Below, one piece after another: positions 43,548 through 53,300 of a stretch of 64,000 nt of DNA. The notes under the pieces are model-generated. The model did not search any database, was not told where the DNA came from, and was given only the letters and a program-made list of their open reading frames with translations. Position 1 is the stretch's first letter, and every line of letters starts with the position of its first letter. The DNA is from Polaribacter sp. SA4-10. Lineage in GTDB: Bacteria > Bacteroidota > Bacteroidia > Flavobacteriales > Flavobacteriaceae. Location: assembly GCA_949519155.1 (NCBI GenBank), contig CATIQU010000035.1, positions 124,001 through 188,000 on the forward strand, written 5' to 3'. Made by a program: the position numbers and the translations under genes.

Positions 43548-44583
43548 TTGTTTTTATTTTTTGAGCTTTAAACTCTTTTTCGATCGTATTTATTTGTGTT
43601 GCTAGTTGGGGTAAATTTTTGAAATAAACATAACTTTTATTATAATCCTTCGCATTAAAAGCGGGAATTCCGTTCACAATTTGATTCTCTTTTATACTTT
43701 TTGTAATACCTGCCTTTGCCAATATTTTTACATTGTTTCCAATAGACAAATGACCAGAAATACCTACCTGTCCACCAATCATACAATTCTCGCCAATTTT
43801 GGTAGAACCTGCAATCCCTGTTTGCGATGCAATTACCGTGTTTTTTCCAATTGTTACATTGTGTGCAACTTGAACTAGATTGTCTATCTTAACTCCTTTT
43901 CTAATAATTGTTGATCCAAGTGTTGCTCTGTCTATGGTTGCACCTGCACCGATATCTACTTGATCTTCGATAATTACATTTCCAATTTGAGGAACTGCTT
44001 GGTATTCGCCATTTTCATCTGGCGTAAAACCAAAACCATCAGCACCTATAATGGCTCCTGAGTGAATTTTACACTCTTTTCCAATGATGGTATCGGAGTA
44101 TATTTTAACGCCTGCAAATAAGATACTATTATCACCTATAATTGTATTGTCGCCAATATAAACATTGGGATAAACCTTTACATTATCACCTAATTTTACG
44201 TGATTTCCTATATAAGAAAATGCTCCAATGTATTCATCAGATCCAATCGTTGCTGAATCTGAAATATAATGTGGCGTCTCTCTGCCTGTCTTATTATTTT
44301 TTACAGTGTTGTAAAACGTTAATAATTTTGAAAATGATTCATACGCATTTTCTACTTTTATCAAAGTAATACTTACTTTTTTTTCTGGAATGAAACTCTT
44401 ATTAACAATAGCAATAGAGGCATTTGTCTCATATAAATAGGAGTTGTATTTTGGATTTGATAAAAAAGTCAATGACCCTTTTTCTCCTTCTTCTATTTTA
44501 GATAATTTTGAAACTTCTGCTGCCGGGTTCCCAACAACTTCTCCTTCTAATATCTCTGCTATTTGTTCGGCTGTAAATTTCAT
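43540..44583 (-). CDS. lpxD: UDP-3-O-(3-hydroxyacyl)glucosamine N-acyltransferase
   Basis: 347 aa from the ATG at 44583; the tracked start 60 nt upstream reaches into the HD gene. LpxD: MKFTAEQIAEILEGEVVGN N-terminal, GSLTFLSNPKYNSYLYETNAS uridine domain, and a hexapeptide beta-helix from about 110. IGADGFGFTPDENGEY is the diagnostic active-site stretch, and QVAHNVTIGKN includes the catalytic His. Third step of lipid A synthesis, in operon with lpxC-fabZ and lpxA. Confidence 0.95.
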   Translation of the reverse strand: MKFTAEQIAEILEGEVVGNPAAEVSKLSKIEEGEKGSLTFLSNPKYNSYLYETNASIAIVNKSFIPEKKVSITLIKVENAYESFSKLLTFYNTVKNNKTGRETPHYISDSATIGSDEYIGAFSYIGNHVKLGDNVKVYPNVYIGDNTIIGDNSILFAGVKIYSDTIIGKECKIHSGAIIGADGFGFTPDENGEYQAVPQIGNVIIEDQVDIGAGATIDRATLGSTIIRKGVKIDNLVQVAHNVTIGKNTVIASQTGIAGSTKIGENCMIGGQVGISGHLSIGNNVKILAKAGITKSIKENQIVNGIPAFNAKDYNKSYVYFKNLPQLATQINTIEKEFKAQKIKTNG

Positions 44584-44606
44584 AAGGTGCAAAAATATAA
44601 AATTTC

Positions 44607-45842
44607 TTAGGATTGCACTAATTTCATTTGCTTTGGATAACAAACAAAATGTTTAATGACGGGTTTGGTTAGTGCTTGTAAATTTAATTGGTCAGAAGCT
44701 TTTGCAATATCTTTTAATTCTCCATTTTTATTTAAAATCTTAATTGGCATTGACGGGTTGTATGCCTGATTTTGAATTTGCTTTTGAAATACAAAATAAC
44801 GGGCTTCAGTTTCTGATAAATGCATCGTCGATTTTAATTCAGAAATCTTATCGTCAATATCCGTCTCAGAAAAACGCTTTTGTTGGATTTCAACTTTCAA
44901 TAAATTCCGATCAACAATCATTTTCGATAATAAAGACAGAACTCTATCTGAGCTATCAGTCCATTCTTTAATGGCAGACAGAATGTCGTAATCATCTAAC
45001 TTCGAAAATATTTCTAAAGTTTCATCTGTGAAATTTTCTTCTGTAATCTTCGTCGTTAAAAAATAAGTCAATGCTTTGCTTGCAAACAATCGTTCGCCTA
45101 TTTGAGATAATTCTTTTGCTCTTCTTAATACATTTACCAACATGTTCTCAGCTGATAAACCAGTTTTATGCAAATATACTTGCCAATACATTAACCTGCG
45201 TGCAATTAGAAATTTCTCTACAGAGTAAATTCCTTTTTGTTCGATAACCAACTCATCATTTACAACATGAATCATTGCAATTAACCTTTCTGAGGAAATG
45301 TTTCCTTCGGCAACACCTGTATAAAAACTGTCTCTTTTTAAATAGTCCAACCGATCAATATCTAATTGGCTTGAAATTAATTGATTTAAAAATTTTCGTG
45401 GATACTTCCCTTCGAAAACATTGATTGCCATTGTAAGCTGACCGTTGAATTCTGCATTCAATTTTTTCATAAATTTCAAAGATATTTCCTCATGAGAAAT
45501 ACCATCAACAATGCTATGCTCTAATGCATGAGAGAAAGCACCATGACCTATATCATGTAATAATATAGCAATATATAAAGCGTTTGCTTCGTCATTAGAA
45601 ATTTTAACTTCTTTGAAACGCAATACCTGCAATGCTTTTTGCATTAAATGTAAGCAACCAATTGCATGATGAAAACGGGTGTGATTTGCTCCTGGATACA
45701 CTAAGTTAGAAAAGCCCATTTGAGAAACTCTTCGCAATCTTTGAAAATAGGGATGCTCTATAATATCGAATAATAATGAATTCGGAATATTCGTGAATCC
45801 ATAAATAGGATCGTTTAAAATTTTTAATTTATTTGATTTCAA
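44607..45842 (-). CDS. HD-domain phosphohydrolase (dGTPase-like)
   Basis: 411 aa from the TTG at 45842 (MKSNKLKILNDPIYGF), the usual family N-terminus; the tracked ATG at 45908 adds 22 basic residues unlike the family. HD motif: RFHHAIGCLHLM, ALYIAILLHDIGHGAFSHALEHS (His-Asp metal pair), and QLDIDRLDYLKRDSFYTGV, the metal and substrate block of the SAMHD1/dGTP triphosphohydrolase-related group. Nucleotide hydrolysis is probable; the substrate is unknown. It leads the lpx operon, 24 bp before lpxD. Confidence 0.88.
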   Translation of the reverse strand: MKSNKLKILNDPIYGFTNIPNSLLFDIIEHPYFQRLRRVSQMGFSNLVYPGANHTRFHHAIGCLHLMQKALQVLRFKEVKISNDEANALYIAILLHDIGHGAFSHALEHSIVDGISHEEISLKFMKKLNAEFNGQLTMAINVFEGKYPRKFLNQLISSQLDIDRLDYLKRDSFYTGVAEGNISSERLIAMIHVVNDELVIEQKGIYSVEKFLIARRLMYWQVYLHKTGLSAENMLVNVLRRAKELSQIGERLFASKALTYFLTTKITEENFTDETLEIFSKLDDYDILSAIKEWTDSSDRVLSLLSKMIVDRNLLKVEIQQKRFSETDIDDKISELKSTMHLSETEARYFVFQKQIQNQAYNPSMPIKILNKNGELKDIAKASDQLNLQALTKPVIKHFVCYPKQMKLVQS

Positions 45843-45983
45843 TTTTCTCTTTCTGTTGATTCTACGGCAAAATACAAACAATAGTTTAGAACTTAATTTT
45901 ATTGGCAATATTTTATCATTTTAAAGCAGAGAAACCTATAACAATTGAATACTTTTATCGTTAGAGTTTAAAATTGATACAAT

Positions 45984-47531
45984 ATGACAACGATACAGAT
46001 ATTATGGGTAGATGATGAAATCGATTTATTGAAACCACATATTTTATTTTTAGAACGAAAAAATTACGAAGTTACCCGGTGCACAAACGGTGCAGATGCA
46101 ATAGATTTAGTTGACGAAAAGAATTTTGATGTTGTTTTTTTGGATGAAAACATGCCTGGCCTTTCTGGTTTAGCAACACTTTCTGAAATTAAACAAAAAC
46201 AGCCGAATTTACCGATTGTAATGATTACAAAAAGTGAAGAAGAATATATAATGGAAGAGGCAATTGGCTCTAAAATTGCAGACTATTTAATTAAACCAGT
46301 CAATCCCAACCAAATCTTACTTACCTTAAAGAAAAACCTAGACCATTCTCGGCTAGTTTCTGAAAAAACAACTTCCAACTATCAACAAGAGTTTCGAAAA
46401 ATTGCAATGGATTTGGCAATGGTCAATTCGTATGAAGATTGGATTGAATTATATAAAAAACTAATTCACTGGGAATTAGAATTAGAAAACATCAGTGACT
46501 CTGGAATGTTGGGTATTTTAGAAAGTCAGAAACAAGAAGCCAATACGCAATTCTTTAAATTCATTAAAAAAAATTATGAAGATTTTCTTACTGCTCATGA
46601 CAAACCAACTTTTTCACATACCTTATTTAAAGATTATGTAGCGCCCGAATTAATTAAAGAGCAAGGTGTCTTGTGGGTTATTGTTGACAATCTTCGCTAT
46701 GATCAATATCGAATTTTAGAACCAATAATTAATAATCATTACAAAAAAGAAGAAGAACATTCCTATTTTTCCATCCTACCAACAGCAACTCAATATGCGA
46801 GAAATGCTATTTTCTCTGGATTGATGCCTTCAGAAATGGAAAAAAAACATCCCAATTTTTGGAAAAATGATACTGATGAAGGCGGAATGAACCTCTTTGA
46901 AAATGAATTTTTAACAGCACAAATAAAACGCTTAGGATTAGACATTAAACACGAATACTATAAGATTACCTCTTTAAAAAACGGAAAAGAATTGGCAGAC
47001 AATTATAACGGCACCAAGCAAAACGACTTAACTGCTGTGGTTTATAATTTTGTTGACATGCTCTCTCATTCTAAAACAGAAATGGAAGTGATTAAAGAAT
47101 TGGCTGGAGATGACAAAGCATACCGGTCTTTAACACTCAGTTGGTTTAAAAATTCTCCTTTGTTTGAAATCATACAAAAAGCACAATTATTAGGGCAGAA
47201 ATTGATTATCACTACAGATCACGGAACCATTAATTGTAAAAACCCGACCAAAGTAATTGGTGATAAAAACATCAGTGCGAACCTACGTTACAAAACAGGA
47301 AGGAGTCTTTCTTATGAAGAAAAAGACGTGTATGCCGTTCGAAATCCAAAAGATATTTTCTTACCAACTATTGCAATGAACAGCCCCTTTATTTTTGCAA
47401 AAGAGGATTTGTTTTTTGCGTATCCAAACAACTTCAATCATTTTGTAAAATATTATAAAAACTCATATCAACATGGTGGAGTTTCTTTGGAAGAAGTTAT
47501 TATTCCATGTGCTATTTATAGCCCAAAATAG
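45984..47531 (+). CDS. porX: PorX, response regulator of the type IX secretion system
   Basis: 515 aa. The N-terminal receiver (1 to about 120) has VDDE acidic residues and the phospho-acceptor Asp54 in VVFLDENMPG, then MITKSEEEYIMEEAIGSKIADYLIKPVNP. A helical linker leads to a PglZ/alkaline-phosphatase-like domain (about 220-510; IVDNLRYDQYRILEPII, ITTDHGTINCKNPTKVIG). PorX with its sensor PorY and an ECF sigma controls T9SS genes in related species. The T9SS cargo in this window fits. PorY is not here. Confidence 0.94.
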   Translation: MTTIQILWVDDEIDLLKPHILFLERKNYEVTRCTNGADAIDLVDEKNFDVVFLDENMPGLSGLATLSEIKQKQPNLPIVMITKSEEEYIMEEAIGSKIADYLIKPVNPNQILLTLKKNLDHSRLVSEKTTSNYQQEFRKIAMDLAMVNSYEDWIELYKKLIHWELELENISDSGMLGILESQKQEANTQFFKFIKKNYEDFLTAHDKPTFSHTLFKDYVAPELIKEQGVLWVIVDNLRYDQYRILEPIINNHYKKEEEHSYFSILPTATQYARNAIFSGLMPSEMEKKHPNFWKNDTDEGGMNLFENEFLTAQIKRLGLDIKHEYYKITSLKNGKELADNYNGTKQNDLTAVVYNFVDMLSHSKTEMEVIKELAGDDKAYRSLTLSWFKNSPLFEIIQKAQLLGQKLIITTDHGTINCKNPTKVIGDKNISANLRYKTGRSLSYEEKDVYAVRNPKDIFLPTIAMNSPFIFAKEDLFFAYPNNFNHFVKYYKNSYQHGGVSLEEVIIPCAIYSPK

Positions 47532-47535
47532 GTTC

Positions 47536-47784
47536 TTATTTTCTTGATTTTATATCTACTAATGTTATCACGATAAACCCTATTGAAAAATCAAGGGCAG
47601 TTTGCAAAAAGAAATAACCAAGAAGTATAACTACAGATGCGCAAGCATAACTATTTTCAACAATGACATAGAATAATGTTAGTCAAAAAAGTAAACTATA
47701 GATAACAGTACTTTTTATAAGAAAGTAGGTTTTGGTGTATTTTTTAGAATGTAAAAAAAAATCAGTAACTTTAACAGGATGCAT
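47536..47784 (-). pseudogene. Small membrane protein gene interrupted by one in-frame TGA
   Basis: Absent from the ORF track. From ATG 47784 one frame reads MHPVKVTDFFLHSKKYTKTYFLIKSTVIYSLLF, TGA (47685-47683), then LTLFYVIVENSYACASVVIL...GYFFLQTALDFSIGFIVITLVDIKSRK and a TAA. The two sides make two or three hydrophobic segments across the stop, and a TGG (Trp) there would give an 82-aa protein. The frame is kept throughout, so a nonsense mutation in a small integral membrane protein is the simplest reading. Family not recognised. It fills most of the 305-bp gap between porX and the DUF1287 gene. Confidence 0.5.
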
Positions 47785-47836
47785 TCAATTCATTGAAAGC
47801 ATGGTTTTTAAGAACTAATTTTTTAAACAATCTGAC

Positions 47837-48409
47837 ATGAAAAAAATTACTATATTCTTACTTCTTCTGTTTTTTGTAAATATCAATTTTTCACAAACGA
47901 GACAAGAAAAGCTATCAAAGGCTGCTTTAATGCTCACAAATGATAGTGTTGTCTACGATCCTAGTTATCTTCCTATTGATTATCCCAACGGAGATGTGCC
48001 AAAAGAAATAGGTGTTTGTACCGACGTTGTCATAAGGACTTTTAGAAAAATTGGGATTGATTTACAAAAAGAGGTTCATGAAGACATGAAACAACATTTT
48101 GAACTCTACCCTAAATTATGGGGCTTAAAGAGGCCCGACACAAATATTGACCATCGAAGAGTTCGCAATCTGATGACTTTTTTCTCAAGAAAAGGAATCG
48201 TAAAAGCCATTACTAAAAACCCAAAGGATTATGTACCTGGAGAAGTTATTTGCTGGAGCTTAGGAGGAGGCATTACACACACAGGTATGGTTGTCAATAA
48301 GAAATCGAAAGATGGCAAACGTTTTTTAATCGTTCATAATATCGGTTCTGGCCAAATTATACAAGACTGTTTGTTTGATTATAAGATCATCGGACACTAT
48401 CAATTTTAA
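47837..48409 (+). CDS. DUF1287 (NlpC/P60-like) secreted protein
   Basis: 190 aa with a signal peptide (MKKITIFLLLLFFVNINFSQ). Conserved DUF1287 blocks: MLTNDSVVYDPSYLPIDYPNGDVP, GVCTDVVIRTFRKIGIDLQ (Cys in the NlpC/P60-like active-site position), NIDHRRVRNLMTFF, and HTGMVVNKKS (catalytic His). The fold suggests a papain-like amidase acting on peptidoglycan or amide bonds; substrate unproved. A possible transcription unit of its own. Confidence 0.87.
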   Translation: MKKITIFLLLLFFVNINFSQTRQEKLSKAALMLTNDSVVYDPSYLPIDYPNGDVPKEIGVCTDVVIRTFRKIGIDLQKEVHEDMKQHFELYPKLWGLKRPDTNIDHRRVRNLMTFFSRKGIVKAITKNPKDYVPGEVICWSLGGGITHTGMVVNKKSKDGKRFLIVHNIGSGQIIQDCLFDYKIIGHYQF

Positions 48410-48460
48410 AAATAGTTACAAAAATTCAATTGTCAGGTATTAAAACCCTGTTAGGTTTCT

Positions 48461-48468
48461 TATTTTTG
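48461..48468 (+). promoter_or_regulatory. -7 promoter box abutting tsaE
   Basis: TATTTTTG ends 4 nt before the tsaE ATG at 48473, implying an almost leaderless transcript if used. No -33 TTG at the usual spacing. Confidence 0.3.
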
Positions 48469-48472
48469 CGCT

Positions 48473-48880
48473 ATGAACAAGAAGTATTCTTTAAACGATT
48501 TAGCTGCCATTGCAAAAGAAGTGATTGCAATAGCACAACATAAGACTCTATTATTTCGTGGAGAAATGGGGGTCGGAAAAACAACATTGATTAAAGAAAT
48601 TTGCAATGTTTTAGGAATTCAAGATAGGGTTTCCTCCCCTACATTTTCTTTGGTAAACGAATATCATACATCGACAAACGAAGTTGTCTTTCATTTTGAC
48701 TTTTATAGAATCACAAATGAAGAAGAAGCCCTAGATATGGGTATTGAAGAGTATTTGTATCAAAAAAATTGGTGTTTGATTGAATGGCCAGAAAACATTG
48801 AAAATTTACTACCTTTAGATGCTGTTCAAATTCATCTATCTGTTCTAGACGATGGGCAGCGTAACATTCAATTAAACTAA
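48473..48880 (+). CDS. tsaE: tRNA threonylcarbamoyladenosine ATPase TsaE
   Basis: 135 aa P-loop ATPase. Walker A is FRGEMGVGKTTLIKEIC, switch region SSPTFSLVNEYHT, and NWCLIEWPENI is the typical Trp-containing block. It drives the t6A synthesis complex with TsaB/TsaD. Followed 5 bp later by alanine dehydrogenase, a conserved flavobacterial pair. Confidence 0.94.
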   Translation: MNKKYSLNDLAAIAKEVIAIAQHKTLLFRGEMGVGKTTLIKEICNVLGIQDRVSSPTFSLVNEYHTSTNEVVFHFDFYRITNEEEALDMGIEEYLYQKNWCLIEWPENIENLLPLDAVQIHLSVLDDGQRNIQLN

Positions 48881-48885
48881 ATTAT

Positions 48886-50082
48886 ATGAGTTCATTTTCT
48901 CCCTTCAGTAAAGAAGAATTGTTACCCCAGACAGAAATGCTTGAAATTAAAAAACGAAAAGGAACTTTGTTTATTGGATTACCAAAAGAATCTCACCTAG
49001 GCGAAAAAAGGGTTTGCCTAACACCTGATGCCGTTGGTGCGTTTACGATTCACGGGCATCGAATTGTTGTAGAAACTGGTGCTGGAGATGGCGCAAACTA
49101 TACCGACAAAGAATATGCAGATGCGGGAGCAAAAATCTCTTACAATACAGAAGAAGCATTTAAATGTAACATTATTCTAAAAGTAGCACCACCAACAGAA
49201 GAAGAAATTGGATATATAAATCCACAAGCAATTTTAATTTCTTCTTTACAATTAAAGACACAAAACAAACAATATTTCGAAAGTTTAGTAAAAAAAAGGA
49301 TTACTGCAATTGCTTTTGACTACATTAAAGATGAAGAAGGAGCCTATCCAATTGTAAAATCACTGAGTGAAATTGCAGGAACAGCTTCTGTTTTAATTGC
49401 TGGTGAGTTGATGAGTGGAGTGAATAAAGGAAATGGATTGCTTTTTGGGAATATTGGAGGCGTACCCCCAACGGGTGTTGTTATTTTAGGCGCCGGCACC
49501 GTCGGAGAATTTGCAGCCAGAACCGCTATTGGACTTGGCGCAAGAGTAAAAGTTTTTGACAATTCGATTACTAAATTACGAAGATTACAACAGTGTTTAA
49601 ATACACCCATATATACATCTACTGTACAACCGAAATCACTCGCCAAAGCATTAATGCGATGCGATGTTGCCATTGGTGCAATTCGAGGAAAAAACAGATC
49701 CCCTATTATTGCTACAGAATCAATGATTGAAAACATGAAAGAAGGTGCTGTCATTGTTGATGTGAGTATTGACAGAGGTGGTTGTTTTGAAACATCAAAC
49801 ATTACAACACATAAAACGCCAACATTTATCAAACATGGCGTTGTGCATTATTGCGTACCAAATATTCCTGCACGCTATGCAAGAACCGCATCGGTGTCGA
49901 TTAGTAATATTTTTACTCCTTATTTATTGAATATAGCAGATGAAGGTGGATTTGAAAATACTGCTCGGTTTGACAAAAGTTTAAGAAATGGCATGTACTT
50001 TTATCACGGTGTTCTTACCAATAGAACAGTCGCAGATTGGTTTGATCTTCCTTTTAGAGATATTAACTTATTGATATCATAA
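48886..50082 (+). CDS. ald: Alanine dehydrogenase
   Basis: 398 aa. The NAD motif is VVILGAGTVGEFAARTAIGLGA. GLPKESHLGEKRVCLTPDAV at the N-terminus holds the substrate-binding Arg/Lys, and HYCVPNIPARYARTASVSISN the C-terminal signature. It reversibly makes pyruvate, ammonium and NADH from alanine. The first 20 residues exceed the family start, which is normal in flavobacteria. Coupled to tsaE. Confidence 0.94.
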   Translation: MSSFSPFSKEELLPQTEMLEIKKRKGTLFIGLPKESHLGEKRVCLTPDAVGAFTIHGHRIVVETGAGDGANYTDKEYADAGAKISYNTEEAFKCNIILKVAPPTEEEIGYINPQAILISSLQLKTQNKQYFESLVKKRITAIAFDYIKDEEGAYPIVKSLSEIAGTASVLIAGELMSGVNKGNGLLFGNIGGVPPTGVVILGAGTVGEFAARTAIGLGARVKVFDNSITKLRRLQQCLNTPIYTSTVQPKSLAKALMRCDVAIGAIRGKNRSPIIATESMIENMKEGAVIVDVSIDRGGCFETSNITTHKTPTFIKHGVVHYCVPNIPARYARTASVSISNIFTPYLLNIADEGGFENTARFDKSLRNGMYFYHGVLTNRTVADWFDLPFRDINLLIS

Positions 50083-50377
50083 ATAAAAATCAACCTTTTT
50101 TTTGGACGTCCTATTTTACTTTAATTTAAATAGCTGCTGTTTTACTATAAGCAAATACACTCGTAGTAACATTTTTTGACGAACTACTTTATACAAATTT
50201 TAATTCTCTTCTAAAAAAGAAACAACCCGTTCTATTTAAGACAAATTCAGTTTCTCTAAAATGAATTATATTTTTAATGAATAATAATATATATTAATAA
50301 ATTACAGTCCCCTATTATTCGTTTAAATAATGCTTTAAAAGCATAAAGAAAAATTCTTATTTAAAAGTAGTAGTCAA

Positions 50378-53300
50378 ATGATCAGTAAAAAAAACATGTG
50401 GAACCCAAGAATACTCATAAGTATTTTGTTTTTAATATTCCATATTCAATTGTTTAGTCAAACAATAACAGTGAATGACTCAGGGAATACGCCAGAAGAA
50501 CTTGTTGATATATTAATTGGAAATAGCTGTATTTCAAAATCAAACTTTAATATATCTTCAAACAAATCTGTTGCGTATTTCAACAACAATTCGGGTAGTT
50601 TTCCTATTTCTGTAGGAGCAATAATACGAAATGGAATTGCTGAATATTCTGGTGGTCTCTACACAAATGAGAATATGAGTAGCCAAATTTCAATGAATGG
50701 AGATGTAGATCTACAAAATATCAGCGATTAATCTGGGCAGAGTTCAACGATAACAGATGTCGCTTTTTTGGAGTTTGACTTTATACCTTTAGCTAATACT
50801 ATAAATTTTAATTATTTATTAGCTTCCAACGAATATGGAGAGTATCAATGTAGTTTTAGTGATGTTTTTGCCATTATTTTGACAAATATGAATACTGGTG
50901 AATCTGTAAATTTAGCTGTATTACCAAATACAGATACACCCATTTCTGTTAAAAATATTAGAGACAAAACCTATAATGGTAGTTGTACCTCAATTAACCC
51001 AAGTTTTTTTAGCACTTATAATGTAGACTCTCCATTGAATTCTTCTTTAAATATGCGAGGTCATACTAAAGTAATGAATGCAAGTGCCAGTGTTATTATT
51101 GAAACTCCTTATCGAATAAAGTTTGCCATTGGTGATCCTAATGATAGTAGTTTTGATTCCGCAGTTTTTATTGAAACAGGTAGTTTTGAAGCCAGTTTTA
51201 GTTTGGGTGAAGATCAAGAAATTTGTGAAGGCAATGAAGTTACTTTAACATCAAATTATACAAATACGACTGATTTTAATTATGTATGGTATAAAGATGG
51301 AGTGCTTATTCCTGGAGCATCAGACCCCTTTTTAAAAACATCATTAACAGGTACTTATAAATTAATTATAACTAACTCAACTGCTAGTTGTAGCCTAGAA
51401 GATCAAGTTATAGTAAAAAGACTAGAGGTAAATCAACCGAATTCTATAACTGAATGCGCAACAAACAATTCCGTTGCATTTAACTTGACAATTAATGACC
51501 ACTCAGTTTTAGGTGTAGACAACAATTTCTATGATATAGTGTATTATAATACATTAAACAATGCTACTAATAATATTCCAATAAATATTAATGACATAGA
51601 AAACTACCTTAGTATAGGTAATGAAACAATTTATTTGAAGTTAAAAAATAAAATAACGGAGGATTTTTGTAATGAAATCCTGTCTTTTAATTTAATGACT
51701 GTTAGTGTAGCAGCAACGACACCAGAATCTATTTTAGTTTGTGCATCCTCTGACACAGTCAATATCCCTTTAGAAGCTGAATCACAAATTTTAACGAATT
51801 TAAATCCATTAAATTATGTAGTAAGTTATTTTACATCACAAAATGATGCCAATAATAATGAAAATGAGATTACAACTCCTACAGATTTTCAATTATCAAC
51901 GGTAAACACAGACCCTGTTGATATATGGGCTAGAGTCGAAAATCTTTTCAATAGCAATTGTTTCAGTACCATAAATTTTACGATAAGTATTAGTCAGTTA
52001 CCATTGGTTGACGCATTTCCAACCCAATACGCTTGTTTAGATTATATATTACCATCTTTAGTTAATGGAAATTACTATACAGAACCTGGAGGCAATGGAA
52101 CACAATTGTTTCCAGGAGATATTATTACCGAGAATACATTACTATATATTTATAATATAAACAGTGATGGCTGTGAAAATGAAACTAGTTTTTATATAGA
52201 TATCGCAGACGAATTCACCATCGAAACTGAGTATTGTGAACAGTTTGTAATTCCAGATTATCAAAATGCATTTTTTTATACTGCACCACTTGGTCCTAAT
52301 GGTACTGGAGAAATAATACCCGTAGAAACTATTTTAACAGAGAGTCAATCTATTTATTTTTACGTAGAAAATGAGGATGGAAGTTTTTGCTTAGAAAAAG
52401 AGTTTCCGATTATTATAAATATACTTCCGCCTGTGGACACTCTTGATGAAGTGATTACTTGTAATTCATATGTTTTACCATCCATTACAAATGAAAACTA
52501 TTATGCGGGTCCAAATGGGAGTGGAAACTCCTTTAATGCTGGTGATATAATTACAACAAGCAAATATTTCTAGATTTATAACCTTGACCCTGTTACAAAC
52601 TGTGAGAGTCAAAGTTTGTTCAGAATAACGATTATAGATACAAATCAATTTGAAGATTTAAGTGTGTGTGCAAATTATACAATTCCAAACTCAATACTTG
52701 GAAATTACTATACACAACCCAATGGTGAAGGAAATATATTTCCTAGTGGATTAGCAATAACATCCTCTCAAACTATTTATTTCTATGCACCAGAAGTAAC
52801 TACAACTCCAAATTGCACCTTTAATATACCTATAAACATAACAATTAATACACCACCTCTTGTAGATGAGTTGGAAGATATTTTGATTTGCGAAAATGAT
52901 TTATTTATCTTGCCTTCATTAACAAATGGAAATTATTACACAGCGTCAAACAAAGAAGGTACACCACTATTTGAAGGTGATATTATAAATACAACACAAA
53001 CAATATACATCTATAATGAGAATGCTTTATGTGAAGCCGAAACAAGCTTTTTAATTGAGATAAGAACAAAGCCTTTGGTAGATAATTTTACAGATATACT
53101 TAGCTGTGATCCATATATTTTACCCACACTTACCAATGGAACATATTTCACAGAATCCAATGGACAAGGAACACAATTAAACCCGGGAGATATTATAGAA
53201 AATACACAATTAATATACATTTACAATAGCCATGATGATCTTGTATCTTGTGCGAACGAAAATGTATTTCAAGTAAATATTCTTGGTATTGAAGTAGACA

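Noticed and set aside
49344-49832. 162-aa minus-strand ORF inside ald
   Set aside because: Shadow of the well-supported alanine dehydrogenase.
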